64,000 nt of DNA from Blastococcus sp. TF02-09 (GTDB lineage: Bacteria; Actinomycetota; Actinomycetes; Mycobacteriales; Geodermatophilaceae): NCBI RefSeq assembly GCF_003319105.1, contig NZ_QOHH01000002.1:62001-126000 (forward strand), written 5' to 3'. Below the pieces are notes generated by a model, which saw only the letters and a program-made list of their open reading frames with translations, ran no database searches and was not told the origin of the DNA. Of this stretch, positions 38,990-47,732 are shown one piece after another (the stretch's first letter is position 1; every line of letters begins with the position of its first letter). The position numbers and the translations under genes were made by a program.

Positions 38990-39038
38990 CCCCCTGCCCC
39001 CCTCCACTCGCACGCTCGTGGCGGGGCCCTGCAGGGGG
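38990..39038 (-). terminator. Hairpin after purE
   Basis: On the minus strand GCAGGGGG and CCCCCTGC are complementary arms, 8 bp, separated by a 33-nt loop that can fold further. The structure begins 4 nt after the purE stop and just before the fadE25 promoter. Confidence 0.4.
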
Positions 39039-39041
39039 CCG

Positions 39042-39551
39042 CTAACCCTCGGCGGCGAGGCGCTCCTGGAGGGTGCGGTCGCGGGCCTCGACCGAGGCCG
39101 CCAGGTCGGCCTGGAAGCGGCTGACCTCGGCCAGCAGGGCGGGGTCGCCGGCGGCCAGGATGCGCACGGCGAGCAGCCCGGCGTTGCGCCCGCCGCCGAT
39201 GCTCACGGTCGCCACCGGGACCCCGGCCGGCATCTGCACGATCGACAGCAGGCTGTCCAGGCCGTCGAGCCGGTCCAGCGGGCGCGGGACACCGATGACC
39301 GGCAGCGGGGTGGCGGCCGCGACCATCCCGGGCAGGTGGGCCGCTCCCCCGGCGCCGGCGACGATCACCCGCAGACCCCGGCCGGCGGCGGCCTCCGCGT
39401 AGTCCAGCATCCGGCGCGGCGTCCGGTGCGCGGAGAGCACGTGCGCCTCCCAGGGGACGCCGAACTCGTCGAGCGCCTCGGCGGCCGGCTGCATCGTCGG
39501 CCAGTCGGAGTCGCTGCCCATGACGATGCCGACGACGGGGTCGTCCTCCAT
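39042..39551 (-). CDS. purE: N5-carboxyaminoimidazole ribonucleotide mutase PurE
   Basis: It converts N5-CAIR, the product of PurK, to CAIR in purine synthesis. The 169-residue protein has class I PurE motifs: [10 protein letters not shown] for phosphate binding, SAHRTPRRM with the catalytic His, and [15 protein letters not shown]. The ATG at 39551 is preceded by GAGGAG at 5 nt, which favours it over the GTG at 39557. It follows purK after 9 bp. Confidence 0.97.
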   Translation of the reverse strand: MEDDPVVGIVMGSDSDWPTMQPAAEALDEFGVPWEAHVLSAHRTPRRMLDYAEAAAGRGLRVIVAGAGGAAHLPGMVAAATPLPVIGVPRPLDRLDGLDSLLSIVQMPAGVPVATVSIGGGRNAGLLAVRILAAGDPALLAEVSRFQADLAASVEARDRTLQERLAAEG

Positions 39552-39560
39552 GCCCACTCC

Positions 39561-40772
39561 TCAGTGGTCGTACTCGAAGGCGAAGGCCGGGTCCACGACG
39601 CCGTCGGCGAGGTAGCGGGCGGCCGCCACCGCCCGGGCCCGGACCTCGGCGACGTCGTCCCCGAGCGCGGTGAGGTGGCCGAGCTTGCGGCCGGGCCGCT
39701 GGCTCTTGCCGTACCAGTGCAGCTTGACGTCGGGCCAGTGCGCCATGAGGTGGTGGATGCGCTCGTCCAGGCCGGGGCCGTCCCAGTCCGGCGACGACGC
39801 CGCACCGCCCAGGACGTTGGCCATCACGGCGACGGGCGCGGTCATCGCCGTCGAGCCCAGCGGGTAGTCGAGCACCGCCCGCAGGTGCTGCTCGAACTGG
39901 CTGGTGCGGGAGCCCTCGATGGTCCAGTGACCGGAGTTGTGCGGGCGCATGGCGAGCTCGTTGACCAGGACGCCGTCGGCGGTCTCGAAGAGCTCGACGG
40001 CGAGCATCCCGACCACGCCGAACCGGTCGGCGATGCGCACGGCCAGCTCCTGGGCCGCCGCGGCCAGCTCGTCGGAGAGCCCGGGCGCCGGTGCCACCAC
40101 CTCGGCGCAGACGCCGTCTCGCTGCACCGTCTCGACGACCGGCCACACGGCCACCTGCCCGAACGGGGAGCGGGCCACCTGCGCGGAGAGCTCGCGCAGC
40201 ATCGGCACCCGCTCCTCGACCAGCAGCGTCCCGTGCCGCTCGAGCAGATCGGCCACCTCGTCGGGCCCGTGGACGACGAAGACGCCCTTGCCGTCGTAGC
40301 CGCCGCGCGGGGTCTTGAGGACGACGGGCCAGCCCACCTCGTCGGCGAAGGCGGTGACGCCGTGGACGGTGGACGCCCGGACCCAGGCCGGCTGCGGCTC
40401 CCCCGCCGCGGCCAGCGCCTCGCGGAGCACGAGCTTGTCCTGGGCGTGGACCAGGGCGGCGGGCCCCGGGGCCACCCGGTGGCCGGCCTCCTCCAGCGCA
40501 CGCAGGTGCTCGGTGGGCACGTGCTCGTGGTCGAAGGTCACCACGGTGGCACCGTCGGCCAGCTCGCGCAGGGCGTCGAGGTCGGTGTGGTCCCCGATGC
40601 GCACGTCGGCGGTGACCAGCGCTGCGGACTCCTCGGCTCCGGCGGAGAGCACCCGGAGCGACTGGCCCAGCGCAATGGCGGCCTGGTGGGTCATGCGGGC
40701 GAGCTGCCCGCCGCCGACCATCGCGACCACGGGGAGCCCGGTGACGGCGGAGAGGGGCGCGGGTCCGGACAT
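39561..40772 (-). CDS. purK: N5-carboxyaminoimidazole ribonucleotide synthase PurK
   Basis: This ATP-grasp enzyme makes N5-CAIR from AIR, bicarbonate and ATP. The 403-residue protein begins with VVAMVGGGQLARM and has KTPRGGYDGKGVFV for ATP binding. VLVNELAMRPHNSGHWTIEGS, late in the protein, is the metal and product site. It heads a purK-purE unit, and its ATG has a -10 element 9 nt upstream. It is divergent from the GtrA gene. Confidence 0.97.
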   Translation of the reverse strand: MSGPAPLSAVTGLPVVAMVGGGQLARMTHQAAIALGQSLRVLSAGAEESAALVTADVRIGDHTDLDALRELADGATVVTFDHEHVPTEHLRALEEAGHRVAPGPAALVHAQDKLVLREALAAAGEPQPAWVRASTVHGVTAFADEVGWPVVLKTPRGGYDGKGVFVVHGPDEVADLLERHGTLLVEERVPMLRELSAQVARSPFGQVAVWPVVETVQRDGVCAEVVAPAPGLSDELAAAAQELAVRIADRFGVVGMLAVELFETADGVLVNELAMRPHNSGHWTIEGSRTSQFEQHLRAVLDYPLGSTAMTAPVAVMANVLGGAASSPDWDGPGLDERIHHLMAHWPDVKLHWYGKSQRPGRKLGHLTALGDDVAEVRARAVAAARYLADGVVDPAFAFEYDH

Positions 40773-40781
40773 GGCCGCACG

Positions 40782-40787
40782 AGCGTA
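40782..40787 (-). promoter_or_regulatory. -10 element of purK-purE
   Basis: TACGCT on the minus strand lies 9 nt before the purK ATG. Confidence 0.45.
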
Positions 40788-40815
40788 GCGGGCCGCCGGT
40801 GGGCACCCGCATGCC

Positions 40816-40821
40816 TAGAAT
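40816..40821 (+). promoter_or_regulatory. -10 element of a probable leaderless gtrA transcript
   Basis: TAGAAT is close to the TATAAT consensus and lies 7 nt before the ATG at 40829. This decides that start over the in-frame 40799 and 40811. Confidence 0.6.
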
Positions 40822-40828
40822 CAACCGG

Positions 40829-41392
40829 ATGTCTTCCCCCCACGGCCGGTCAGCCCCGATCGGCGGACGGTTGCGCCTGCGCCTGAAGGAGATCGGCGCC
40901 TTCGGCGTGGTGGGCGGGATCGCCTTCGTCGTCGACATCGGGCTGTTCCAGCTGCTCTACGGGCACCTGGGGGTCGGCGCGGTCACCGCCAAGACCCTGG
41001 CCACGCTGGTCTCGATGGCCGTCGCCTTCCTGGGCCACCGGGCCTGGTCCTTCGCCCACCGGGACACGACCGCCGTCCGCCGATCGTTCACGCTGTTCGC
41101 GCTGATCAACGTGACCACCCTCGTCCTGGGTGCCGCGATCATCTGGTTCGTGCGGTACCCGCTCGGCCAGGAGAGCCTGCTGGTCGTCCAGACCGCCAAC
41201 ATCATCTCCATCGGGATCAACAGCGTGTTCCGCTACCTAGCCTACCGGCGGTGGGTCTTTCCCGCGGTCGCCGATCCGGACGCCGCGGAGAAGCCGCAGG
41301 TGCCGGCGGACGGCGCGGTGGCCGACGACGGCGCCGTCCCGCCGGCGGGCCGCGACGAGACGGTCCCGGCGGTCACCCGCCGGGTTCGCTGA
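40829..41392 (+). CDS. GtrA-family membrane protein
   Basis: The 187-residue protein has four hydrophobic helices and motifs GVVGGIAFVVDIGLF and FLGHRAWSF. Near the end of the membrane part is NSVFRYLAYRRWVF; this pattern is common to the GtrA family. GtrA proteins are linked to moving polyprenyl-phosphate-linked sugars; Rv3789 in the mycobacterial arabinogalactan cluster belongs to the family, while this gene matches Rv3277 by position. The C-terminal 45 residues are acidic and soluble. A role with arabinogalactan precursors is possible but is inference. Confidence 0.85.
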   Translation: MSSPHGRSAPIGGRLRLRLKEIGAFGVVGGIAFVVDIGLFQLLYGHLGVGAVTAKTLATLVSMAVAFLGHRAWSFAHRDTTAVRRSFTLFALINVTTLVLGAAIIWFVRYPLGQESLLVVQTANIISIGINSVFRYLAYRRWVFPAVADPDAAEKPQVPADGAVADDGAVPPAGRDETVPAVTRRVR

Positions 41393-41428
41393 CACCGGCG
41401 GCCTAACCGAGCGGCGGCCCGGACCCGG

Positions 41429-44389
41429 TCAGCCGGCGAGCCGTGAGCCGTTCCGGCCGGGGACGACCTCCAGCCGGCTGGTGATGCGGGTGCGCAGCTC
41501 CTCGACGTGGCTGATGACGCCGACCGTCCGCCCGCCCCGCCGGAGCTCGTCGAGCACGTCCATCACCGCGTCCAGCGCCAGCGGGTCGAGCGTTCCGAAG
41601 CCCTCGTCGACGAAGAGGCTGTCGATCTGCACCCCGCCGCTCTCCGCGGTGACGACGTCGGCCAGCCCCAGGGCAAGCGCGAGCGAGGCCATGAAGCTCT
41701 CCCCACCCGACAGCGTCTTGGTGGGCCGCCGCATGCCGGTGTACTCGTCGAGCACGTCCAGGCCCAGGCCGCCGCGGGCCCCGTGGCGCCCCTGGGCGTC
41801 GCTGTGCAGGAAGGTGTAGCGCCCGCCGGACATGTCCTGCAGCCGGCGGCTGGCCACCTCGGAGACCTGCTCGAGGCGGGCGGCGAGGACGAAGGACTGC
41901 AGCCGCATCTTCAGCCGGTTGGCGCCGCGGCCGGTGGCGAGGTCGGCCAGCGCGGTCACCTGCTCGGTGACGGCGCGCTGCGCGTCGAGCTCGATCTCGA
42001 CCCCGGTCAGCTCGCCGGCCAGCTCGTCGAGCCGGACGACCCGGCGACGGGCGTGCTCGAGCCCGGCCACCGCCGACTCGCGGTCCGCCGTCGCCGCGCG
42101 GCAGCCGTCGGTGAGGGCGGCCAGGTCGGGACGGTCGCCCAGGTCGGCCAGCTGCGGCTCGGCCAGCACGCCGGCGGCGACGGCCAGGGCGCGGTCGTGG
42201 TCGACCACCTGCCGGGCGAGCTCGTCGGCCCGGCCGGCCGGCAGCAGCGCCCCGGCGGCCGCGTCCAGGTCGGGGAAGCCGGCCGCCTCCACGCGCGCCG
42301 TGGCGACCGCCAGCGCCGACTGCTCGGCCTGCCGCGCCCGGGCGTCGGCGGCGGACTCCTCCACCTGCGCCTCGCAGCGCTCCGCCTCGGCGGTGAGCCG
42401 GGCGATGCGGGCGGGGAGGTCGGGGTCGTCCCCGCAGGCCGCGGCGAGCTGCCCGGACAGGTCGGCGAGAACCGAGCGGACCGCGGCGACGGCGGCCTCC
42501 TGCCGTCCGGCCTCCTCCCGGTCGGCGGCGAGCGCGGCCGCGGCGGCCTCCCATTCGCGCCGCAGCCGGTCGAGGGCGGCGCGCGCGGCGTCGAGCCCAT
42601 CGGCGAGCGACTGCGCCGCCCGCTGGTCGGCGACGAGCGCGGCCAGGTCGGCCTCCTGCGCGGTCAGCGGCTCGGTGCCCGCCTGGGCGCGGGCCGCGGC
42701 CAGCTCCCGCTCGGTGTCCGCGCAGGCGTCGCGGGCGGTGGTCCAGCGGAGCTCGGCACCCTCCGCCTCCAGCCGCGCCGCCTCCTCCTCGGCCCGGGTG
42801 ACCAGCGGACCCCCGGGCTGCGCGGGGGCAGGGTGCTCGAGAGAGCCGCACACCGCGCAGGCGGAGCCGTCGGTCAGGGCCGCGGCGAGCTCGGCGGCCA
42901 TGCCGTCGAGCCGCTGGCTGCGCAGGTCGTTCCAGCGCTCGCGGGCGTCCAGCCAGTCCCCCCGGGCGGTGTCGGCCGTCTGCCGGCGGTCGGTGAGCGC
43001 GGACTCCAGCGCGACGGTTCGCCGGGCCGCCTCGAGCGCAGTCCGCCGGTGCGCGACCGCGGCGGAGAGCCCCGGAAGGCGGGCGGCGGCCGACGCCGCG
43101 GCGTCCACCGAGCCCTCCTGGGCCAGCAGGCGGGCCGGCCAGCCGGCCATGGCGTCCTCGGCCGCGGCGCACCGGGCGGTCAGCCGACCGACCGCGCGCT
43201 CGCCGGCGGCGAGGTCCCGGGCCAGCGTGCCGGCGCGCTCCACCTCCGGCAGCAGCGCGCGCAGGGCCGCGGCCTCGTCGCGCAGCGTCCGCGCCAGTGA
43301 CGCGTCGGCCTCCCGCCCGGCGGCGATCTCGGCCCAGGCCGACCGGGCGGCGGCGAGGCCGGCCGCTGCCTGCTCCGCCTCGAGCGCGGCCCGCCCGGCC
43401 GCCTCGAGCACGTCCCGCACCGGCTCGGCCCGGCGGGCGGCGTCCAGCTGCGCACGCACCGGCTCCAGCGCCGGTGACGCCGCCTCCAGGCGGGCCAGCT
43501 CGGCCACCGCCCGGTCCCGGCGGGCATGGCGCTCCTCCTGCGCGCGGGCCTCGACGAGGGCCGCCTCCCGCGCGCGGGCCTGCTCGGCCGCAGCCTCCGC
43601 CGCGGCGTCGGCCCGCGCGGCGGCGTCCGCGGCCGCTGCCCGGACGCGGCGCACCCAGGCGGTGAGCGGCGACCCCGGGGCGGCACCCACCAGCGCCGGG
43701 GCGAACTCCTCCGGGACCGTGACGTCGGCGGCCTGGGCCACCAGCGAGACCAGCGTGCCGGTGCGCGCGCGGATGCGGTCCAGCTCCTCGCGGGCCGCCG
43801 TCCGCTGGGTCACCAGCCAGTCCTCGACCCGGGCGAAGCGACCCACGTCGAACAGCGTGCGCAGCAGGCGGCCGCGGTCCTCGGGCTCGGCGCGCAGGAA
43901 GCGGGCGAAGTCGCCCTGTGGCAGGAGCACGACCTGGCAGAACTGCTCGGCGGAGAGCCCCAGGCGCGTCCGGAGGTACTCCGACCCCTCGTCGATGCGG
44001 GTGCTGACCGGTTCCCACCCGTCACCGACCCAGCGCTGCAGGGTGAGCCGGGCCTGCTCGGTCGTCCAGCCCTCGCCGCGGCGCTTGGGCCGCTGCTGCT
44101 CGGGACGCCGGGTCACCCGCAGCCGCTCCCCGCCGAGCGTCAGCTCGAGCTCGACCTCGGTGCGCACGTCGGCGGCGGCGTGGTCGCTGCGGAGCCGCTT
44201 CTCCTCGCCGCGCGCCCCGGGCACGCTGCCGTAGAGGGCGAAGACCACGGCGTCGAGCAGCGTCGTCTTGCCGGCGCCGGTGGGCCCCCAGAGCAGGAAG
44301 AGCCCGTCGCGGCCGACGTCGTCGAGGTCGACGTCGACGCGGGTGGCGAACGGGCCGAACGCGGTGATCGCGAGCTGGTGGACCCTCAC
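41429..44389 (-). CDS. sbcC: Exonuclease subunit SbcC (Rad50-like SMC ATPase)
   Basis: With SbcD it forms the Mre11-Rad50-type nuclease that cuts hairpins and processes double-strand ends. The 986-residue protein has a Walker A GPTGAGKT at 35-42, a Q-loop PQGDFARFL, two long Ala/Arg/Glu-rich coiled-coil arms, a zinc hook CAVC near the middle, the ABC signature LSGGESFMASLALALGLAD and Walker B SLFVDEGFGTLD. The GTG start overlaps the sbcD stop by 4 bp. A frame that runs on to 46024 is only an upstream shadow. Confidence 0.95.
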   Translation of the reverse strand: MRVHQLAITAFGPFATRVDVDLDDVGRDGLFLLWGPTGAGKTTLLDAVVFALYGSVPGARGEEKRLRSDHAAADVRTEVELELTLGGERLRVTRRPEQQRPKRRGEGWTTEQARLTLQRWVGDGWEPVSTRIDEGSEYLRTRLGLSAEQFCQVVLLPQGDFARFLRAEPEDRGRLLRTLFDVGRFARVEDWLVTQRTAAREELDRIRARTGTLVSLVAQAADVTVPEEFAPALVGAAPGSPLTAWVRRVRAAAADAAARADAAAEAAAEQARAREAALVEARAQEERHARRDRAVAELARLEAASPALEPVRAQLDAARRAEPVRDVLEAAGRAALEAEQAAAGLAAARSAWAEIAAGREADASLARTLRDEAAALRALLPEVERAGTLARDLAAGERAVGRLTARCAAAEDAMAGWPARLLAQEGSVDAAASAAARLPGLSAAVAHRRTALEAARRTVALESALTDRRQTADTARGDWLDARERWNDLRSQRLDGMAAELAAALTDGSACAVCGSLEHPAPAQPGGPLVTRAEEEAARLEAEGAELRWTTARDACADTERELAAARAQAGTEPLTAQEADLAALVADQRAAQSLADGLDAARAALDRLRREWEAAAAALAADREEAGRQEAAVAAVRSVLADLSGQLAAACGDDPDLPARIARLTAEAERCEAQVEESAADARARQAEQSALAVATARVEAAGFPDLDAAAGALLPAGRADELARQVVDHDRALAVAAGVLAEPQLADLGDRPDLAALTDGCRAATADRESAVAGLEHARRRVVRLDELAGELTGVEIELDAQRAVTEQVTALADLATGRGANRLKMRLQSFVLAARLEQVSEVASRRLQDMSGGRYTFLHSDAQGRHGARGGLGLDVLDEYTGMRRPTKTLSGGESFMASLALALGLADVVTAESGGVQIDSLFVDEGFGTLDPLALDAVMDVLDELRRGGRTVGVISHVEELRTRITSRLEVVPGRNGSRLAG

Positions 44390-45546
44390 GCGGCGTCCTC
44401 GCCGGCCGCCGCGGCCAGGGCGCGCCGCAGCAGGTCGCGCTCGGTGTCGCCGGCCGCGGCCCCCCGGACGTGCTCGACGAACTCCTCGGTCACCTGCAGG
44501 TCGCTGCGGCCGCGCAGCCGCTCCTGGTAGCTGCGCCCGTCGACCGAGGCGCCCGCGCCGGCCCACTCCAGGTGCACGCAGTACGGGAAGCGCTCGCGCA
44601 GCTGCCGCATCGGGTCGGCCGGGCGGACGGTGTCGGTCAGCCGCGCCGAGACGAAGTGCTCCTCGACCCCCGCGTGCTCCGGCGCGGCCAGCAGGTCGGC
44701 CAGCTCGCCGGTCAGGATGCTCAGCTGCCGGGGCGCGGGCAGCGGAACCGGGCGGACGTCGGCGAGCCCGGCGGCGTCGAGCTCCACCAGCCAGGCCTGC
44801 TTGCGCTGCCCCGCCTCGCCGAAGGAGTAGGCCAGCGGGGAGCCGCTGTAGCGGAGCCGCTCGGTCAGGGTCTGCGGACGGTGCAGGTGGCCCAGCGCCA
44901 CGTAGTCGACGCCGTCGAAGACGGCGGCGGGCACCAGGTCCACGCCGCCGACGCAGATGTCCCGTTCGCTGTCCGTGGGCACGCCGCCGCCCACGAAGGC
45001 GTGCGCGAGCACCACCGACCGCACGCCGGGACGGAGGAAGAGGTCGGCGCGGATGCGCTCCATCGCCGCGGTCAGCACCCCCTCGTGCCCGCGCACGGCC
45101 TGCTCGCCGCGGCCGGCGAGGCCGAGCTCGTGCCGCGCGACCTCCGGCTCCAGGTAGGGGATGCCGTAGACGGCCACCTCCCCGTGCTCGTCGGCCAGCA
45201 GCACCGGCTCGTCGAGGGACGGCGTCGCGGCGCGGACGTGCAGCCCGGCGGCGGAGAGCAACCCCGAGAAGGTGCCCAGCCGGCGCGCCGAGTCGTGGTT
45301 GCCCGGGGTGAGCACCACCTGCGCACCGGCCGCGAGCAGCCGGGCCACGACCCGGTCCAGCACCGCGGTGGCGTCCGCCGAGGGCACCGCGCGGTCGTAG
45401 ATGTCGCCCGCGACGACCACGAGGTCGACCGACTCGGCGGCCACCACCGAGGCCAGGCCAGCGAGCACGGCCTCCTGCTCGGCGAGCAGGTCGGTGCCGT
45501 GCAGCGTCCGGCCGATGTGCCAGTCGGAGGTGTGCAGCAGGCGCAT
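44386..45546 (-). CDS. sbcD: Exonuclease subunit SbcD (Mre11-like)
   Basis: This manganese-dependent nuclease subunit has 386 residues. It shows the calcineurin-type phosphoesterase motifs LHTSDWHIGR, VVAGDIYDRA, LTPGNHDSARR, VVLAHAFV and ALGHLHRPQ in order. The ATG at 45546 is supported by the motif LLHTSDWH right at the N-terminus and by a -10 element 6 nt upstream. It is the first gene of sbcDC. Confidence 0.96.
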   Translation of the reverse strand: MRLLHTSDWHIGRTLHGTDLLAEQEAVLAGLASVVAAESVDLVVVAGDIYDRAVPSADATAVLDRVVARLLAAGAQVVLTPGNHDSARRLGTFSGLLSAAGLHVRAATPSLDEPVLLADEHGEVAVYGIPYLEPEVARHELGLAGRGEQAVRGHEGVLTAAMERIRADLFLRPGVRSVVLAHAFVGGGVPTDSERDICVGGVDLVPAAVFDGVDYVALGHLHRPQTLTERLRYSGSPLAYSFGEAGQRKQAWLVELDAAGLADVRPVPLPAPRQLSILTGELADLLAAPEHAGVEEHFVSARLTDTVRPADPMRQLRERFPYCVHLEWAGAGASVDGRSYQERLRGRSDLQVTEEFVEHVRGAAAGDTERDLLRRALAAAAGEDAA

Positions 45547-45552
45547 GCGTCG

Positions 45553-45558
45553 ACCGTA
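45553..45558 (-). promoter_or_regulatory. -10 element of sbcD-sbcC
   Basis: TACGGT on the minus strand lies 6 nt before the sbcD ATG, again with no ribosome-binding site. Confidence 0.5.
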
Positions 45559-45685
45559 GGCGGGGGCACCGACAGAACCGGTCCGGGCAGGGCGGGTGTG
45601 CACCGTGTGACGCGCGGGGAGCGAGGGAGGACACGCCGCCGCTGCGCGCCCCGTCCGGGACCGGCCCGTGTCGGAGACTGGCCGC

Positions 45686-46186
45686 ATGCCGGCAACCGGG
45701 ACGCACGTGCACGGGCGGCAGGCGTGGGACGCCGCGGTGGGCCGACTGCTCGCCGAGTCGGCCGCCGCCGAGGCGCGAATGGGAGCCCTGCTGCGGATCC
45801 TCGTCGGCGTCGACGGCCCCGGCGCCGCCGCCGTCCTCCCGCGGGAGGTCCCCGCCATGGTCGCCGTCGCGGAGGACCTGCTGCCGGTCCATGTGCGCGA
45901 CCGGCGGCTGCTCGACGACTTCCGGCGCTGGGTGCACGCCGTCGCGCGGCTGTGCGAGCTGCGCGCCACCGTCGTCCACGCCGTCTGGGAGCCGCGGCAC
46001 GAGGACGGCCGGACGGTCATGCACCCCACCTGGTCCGGCCGCGACCCCGGCCGGTTCCCCATGACCCCCGGCGAGCTGTCCCGGACGACGGCCGCCGTCG
46101 CCAAGCCGCTCGGCGCGCCGTCCGAGGACCTGCTGCTGCGGCTGGACAAGGCCGCTCCGGAGCTCGGGGTCTTCAGCCGCCGCTGA
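45686..46186 (+). CDS. Hypothetical protein
   Basis: The 166-residue protein has no signal peptide or membrane segment and matches no family I recognise. It is predicted to be mainly helical. Notable segments are LLPVHVRDRRLLDDFRRWV, VVHAVWEPRHEDGRTVMHPT and TPGELSRTTAAVAKPL. The His/Trp/Glu-rich middle could bind metal or a ligand. The ATG at 45686 has GGAG 9 nt upstream; a GTG at 45668 would add six residues. It is divergent from sbcD, and its end overlaps the PH-domain gene by 14 bp. Confidence 0.65.
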   Translation: MPATGTHVHGRQAWDAAVGRLLAESAAAEARMGALLRILVGVDGPGAAAVLPREVPAMVAVAEDLLPVHVRDRRLLDDFRRWVHAVARLCELRATVVHAVWEPRHEDGRTVMHPTWSGRDPGRFPMTPGELSRTTAAVAKPLGAPSEDLLLRLDKAAPELGVFSRR

Positions 46187-46763
46187 ACCGGTCGCGCCAC
46201 CGCGAGGGCGAGGGCTCGGCCGGCTCCTCGTCCCAGCCGTCGCGGATCCAGCCGGCGCTCTCCTGCGCCCGGCGGTCGGCGTCCTCCTCGACCATGTGGT
46301 TGAGCAGCTGCTGGACGCCGTCGGCGTCCGGGATGCGGGCGAGCACCGTCGCGCCGCCGTCGCCGGCCGTCTGGATGGTCAGCGTGCCGGAGCGGATCAC
46401 CCGCTCCCCGAGCGTCTGCGTGTACGAGACGTCGGTGATCCGGCTCAGGCCCAGGTCCCGGCCGCGCCGGACGAGGATCCCCTCGCGGAACAGCAGCCGG
46501 TGGGTGCTGACGACGTAGTGCGTCGCCCGCCAGCGTGCCAGCGGCACGACGACGGTGACCAGCAGCAGGAGGACGGCGACCGCCAGGAGCGCCAGCCGGT
46601 AGACGCCCTGCTGCCGCCCGGCGGGGATCACCGCCATCCCGAAGGACGTCGCGCCGACGATCAGCAGGAAGCGCACCACCGGCCAGAACACCGTCACCCA
46701 GTGCGGGTGCAGGTGCCGGACGACCTCTTCGTCCTCGGCGAGCAGCTTGTCCGGGTACGGCAC
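46173..46763 (-). CDS. Membrane PH-domain protein (Rv3278c-like)
   Basis: The 196-residue protein begins VPYPDKLLAEDEEVVRHLHPHW, a conserved start of this actinobacterial family. Two hydrophobic helices follow, then a bacterial PH domain (DUF304 type) with HYVVSTHRLLFREGILVRRGRDLGLSRI. The C-terminus is acidic, then basic. Its function is not known; such proteins sit in the membrane with the PH domain in the cytosol. As in M. tuberculosis it lies between the GtrA gene and birA. The GTG at 46763 is chosen by that N-terminal match. Confidence 0.85.
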   Translation of the reverse strand: MPYPDKLLAEDEEVVRHLHPHWVTVFWPVVRFLLIVGATSFGMAVIPAGRQQGVYRLALLAVAVLLLLVTVVVPLARWRATHYVVSTHRLLFREGILVRRGRDLGLSRITDVSYTQTLGERVIRSGTLTIQTAGDGGATVLARIPDADGVQQLLNHMVEEDADRRAQESAGWIRDGWDEEPAEPSPSRWRDRFSGG

Positions 46764-46794
46764 CGGTCCAGGATGACTCAGCCCCGGCCCCGGG

Positions 46795-47634
46795 TCATGC
46801 CTCCGGAGCGCGTGTCCGGACGTGCCGCACGTCGCCGCTGGCCAGCTCCACCACACCGGCGGAGGTGCGCACCACCAGCCGGCCGTCCCAGTCGACGGCC
46901 TCGGCGACGCCCTCCAGCGCCGACCCGTCCGGCAGCTCCACGCGCACCTCCGACCCGACGGTCGACGACCACCGCAGGTAGTCCGCCGCCAGCCCCGAGG
47001 ACACCGGGTCGCCCAGGTGCTCCACCCAGCGCAGGTAGCGCCGCTCCAGCGCGCGCAGGAAGGCCAGCAGCACTGGCGCCCGGTCGACGGTCCCGCCGGT
47101 CACCTCGGTGAGCGACGTCGCGGTGTCGGGCAGCTCCGCGGCCGTCGACGAGACGTTGAGGCCGGTGCCGACGACGACGGCCCCGCCGGAGCTCTCCGCG
47201 AGGATGCCGGCCAGCTTGCGGCCGTCGCGAGCGAGCAGGTCGTTGGGCCACTTGACCGAGGCGAGCACGCCGGTGGACTCCCCCACCGCCTCGGCCAGGG
47301 CGACACCGGTGAGCAGCGGGAGCCAGCCCCGGCGCGCGGCGGGGACGTCGGGACGCAGCAGCACCGAGACGGTCAGCCCGGCCCGCGGCGGGGAGGTCCA
47401 GACCCGGTCCAGCCGGCCACGTCCGGCGACCTGGTGCTCCGCCACGAGGACGGCGCCCTCGGGCTCGTCCCGCCCGGCGGCGGCGATCAGGTCGGCATTG
47501 GTCGAGCCCGCCTCCGGGACCACCGTGAGGGAGCGCCACAGACCGGTGTCCCGGGTGAGCGCGGCCTCCAGCGCGGCGCCGTCGAGCGGCGGACGCCCCA
47601 GATCCGACCATCGGGGTGAGGAGTCCTCGGGCAC
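46795..47634 (-). CDS. birA: Biotin--[acetyl-CoA-carboxylase] ligase BirA
   Basis: It activates biotin with ATP and attaches it to the carrier domain of acyl-CoA carboxylases; AccA3, encoded at 52644, is the likely main target. The 279-residue protein has GRGRLDRVW at 71-79 and KWPNDLL near 128-134. [10 protein letters not shown] and a C-terminal SH3-like domain follow. It lacks the N-terminal DNA-binding domain of E. coli BirA, so it is not a repressor. The GTG at 47634 has a -10 element 6 nt upstream. The gene is divergent from pccB. Confidence 0.95.
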   Translation of the reverse strand: MPEDSSPRWSDLGRPPLDGAALEAALTRDTGLWRSLTVVPEAGSTNADLIAAAGRDEPEGAVLVAEHQVAGRGRLDRVWTSPPRAGLTVSVLLRPDVPAARRGWLPLLTGVALAEAVGESTGVLASVKWPNDLLARDGRKLAGILAESSGGAVVVGTGLNVSSTAAELPDTATSLTEVTGGTVDRAPVLLAFLRALERRYLRWVEHLGDPVSSGLAADYLRWSSTVGSEVRVELPDGSALEGVAEAVDWDGRLVVRTSAGVVELASGDVRHVRTRAPEA

Positions 47635-47640
47635 TCCCCT

Positions 47641-47646
47641 ACGCTA
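47641..47646 (-). promoter_or_regulatory. -10 element of a probable leaderless birA transcript
   Basis: TAGCGT on the minus strand lies 6 nt before the birA GTG. Confidence 0.55.
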
Positions 47647-47678
47647 CGGAACCCGTGGCCGGGCGTGCGCGGCCAGGG

Positions 47679-47732
47679 ATGAGCACAGCGGCCGTTCCCC
47701 GGCCGTGGTGCGTCGGCGAGGAGGAAACGTGA
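47679..47732 (+). CDS. Candidate upstream mini-ORF of pccB
   Basis: ATG opens a 17-residue frame, [17 protein letters not shown], whose TGA overlaps the pccB GTG as GTGA. The pccB ribosome-binding site (GAGGAGG) lies inside its last Glu codons. A matching mini-ORF precedes maf. Translation is unproven; the match could instead be a dispersed DNA repeat. Confidence 0.35.
   Translation: MSTAAVPRPWCVGEEET

Noticed and set aside
41429-46024. A 1531-residue SbcC-like frame
   Set aside because: Residues before VRVHQLAITAFGPF are a shadow of sbcD; the true start is the GTG at 44389.
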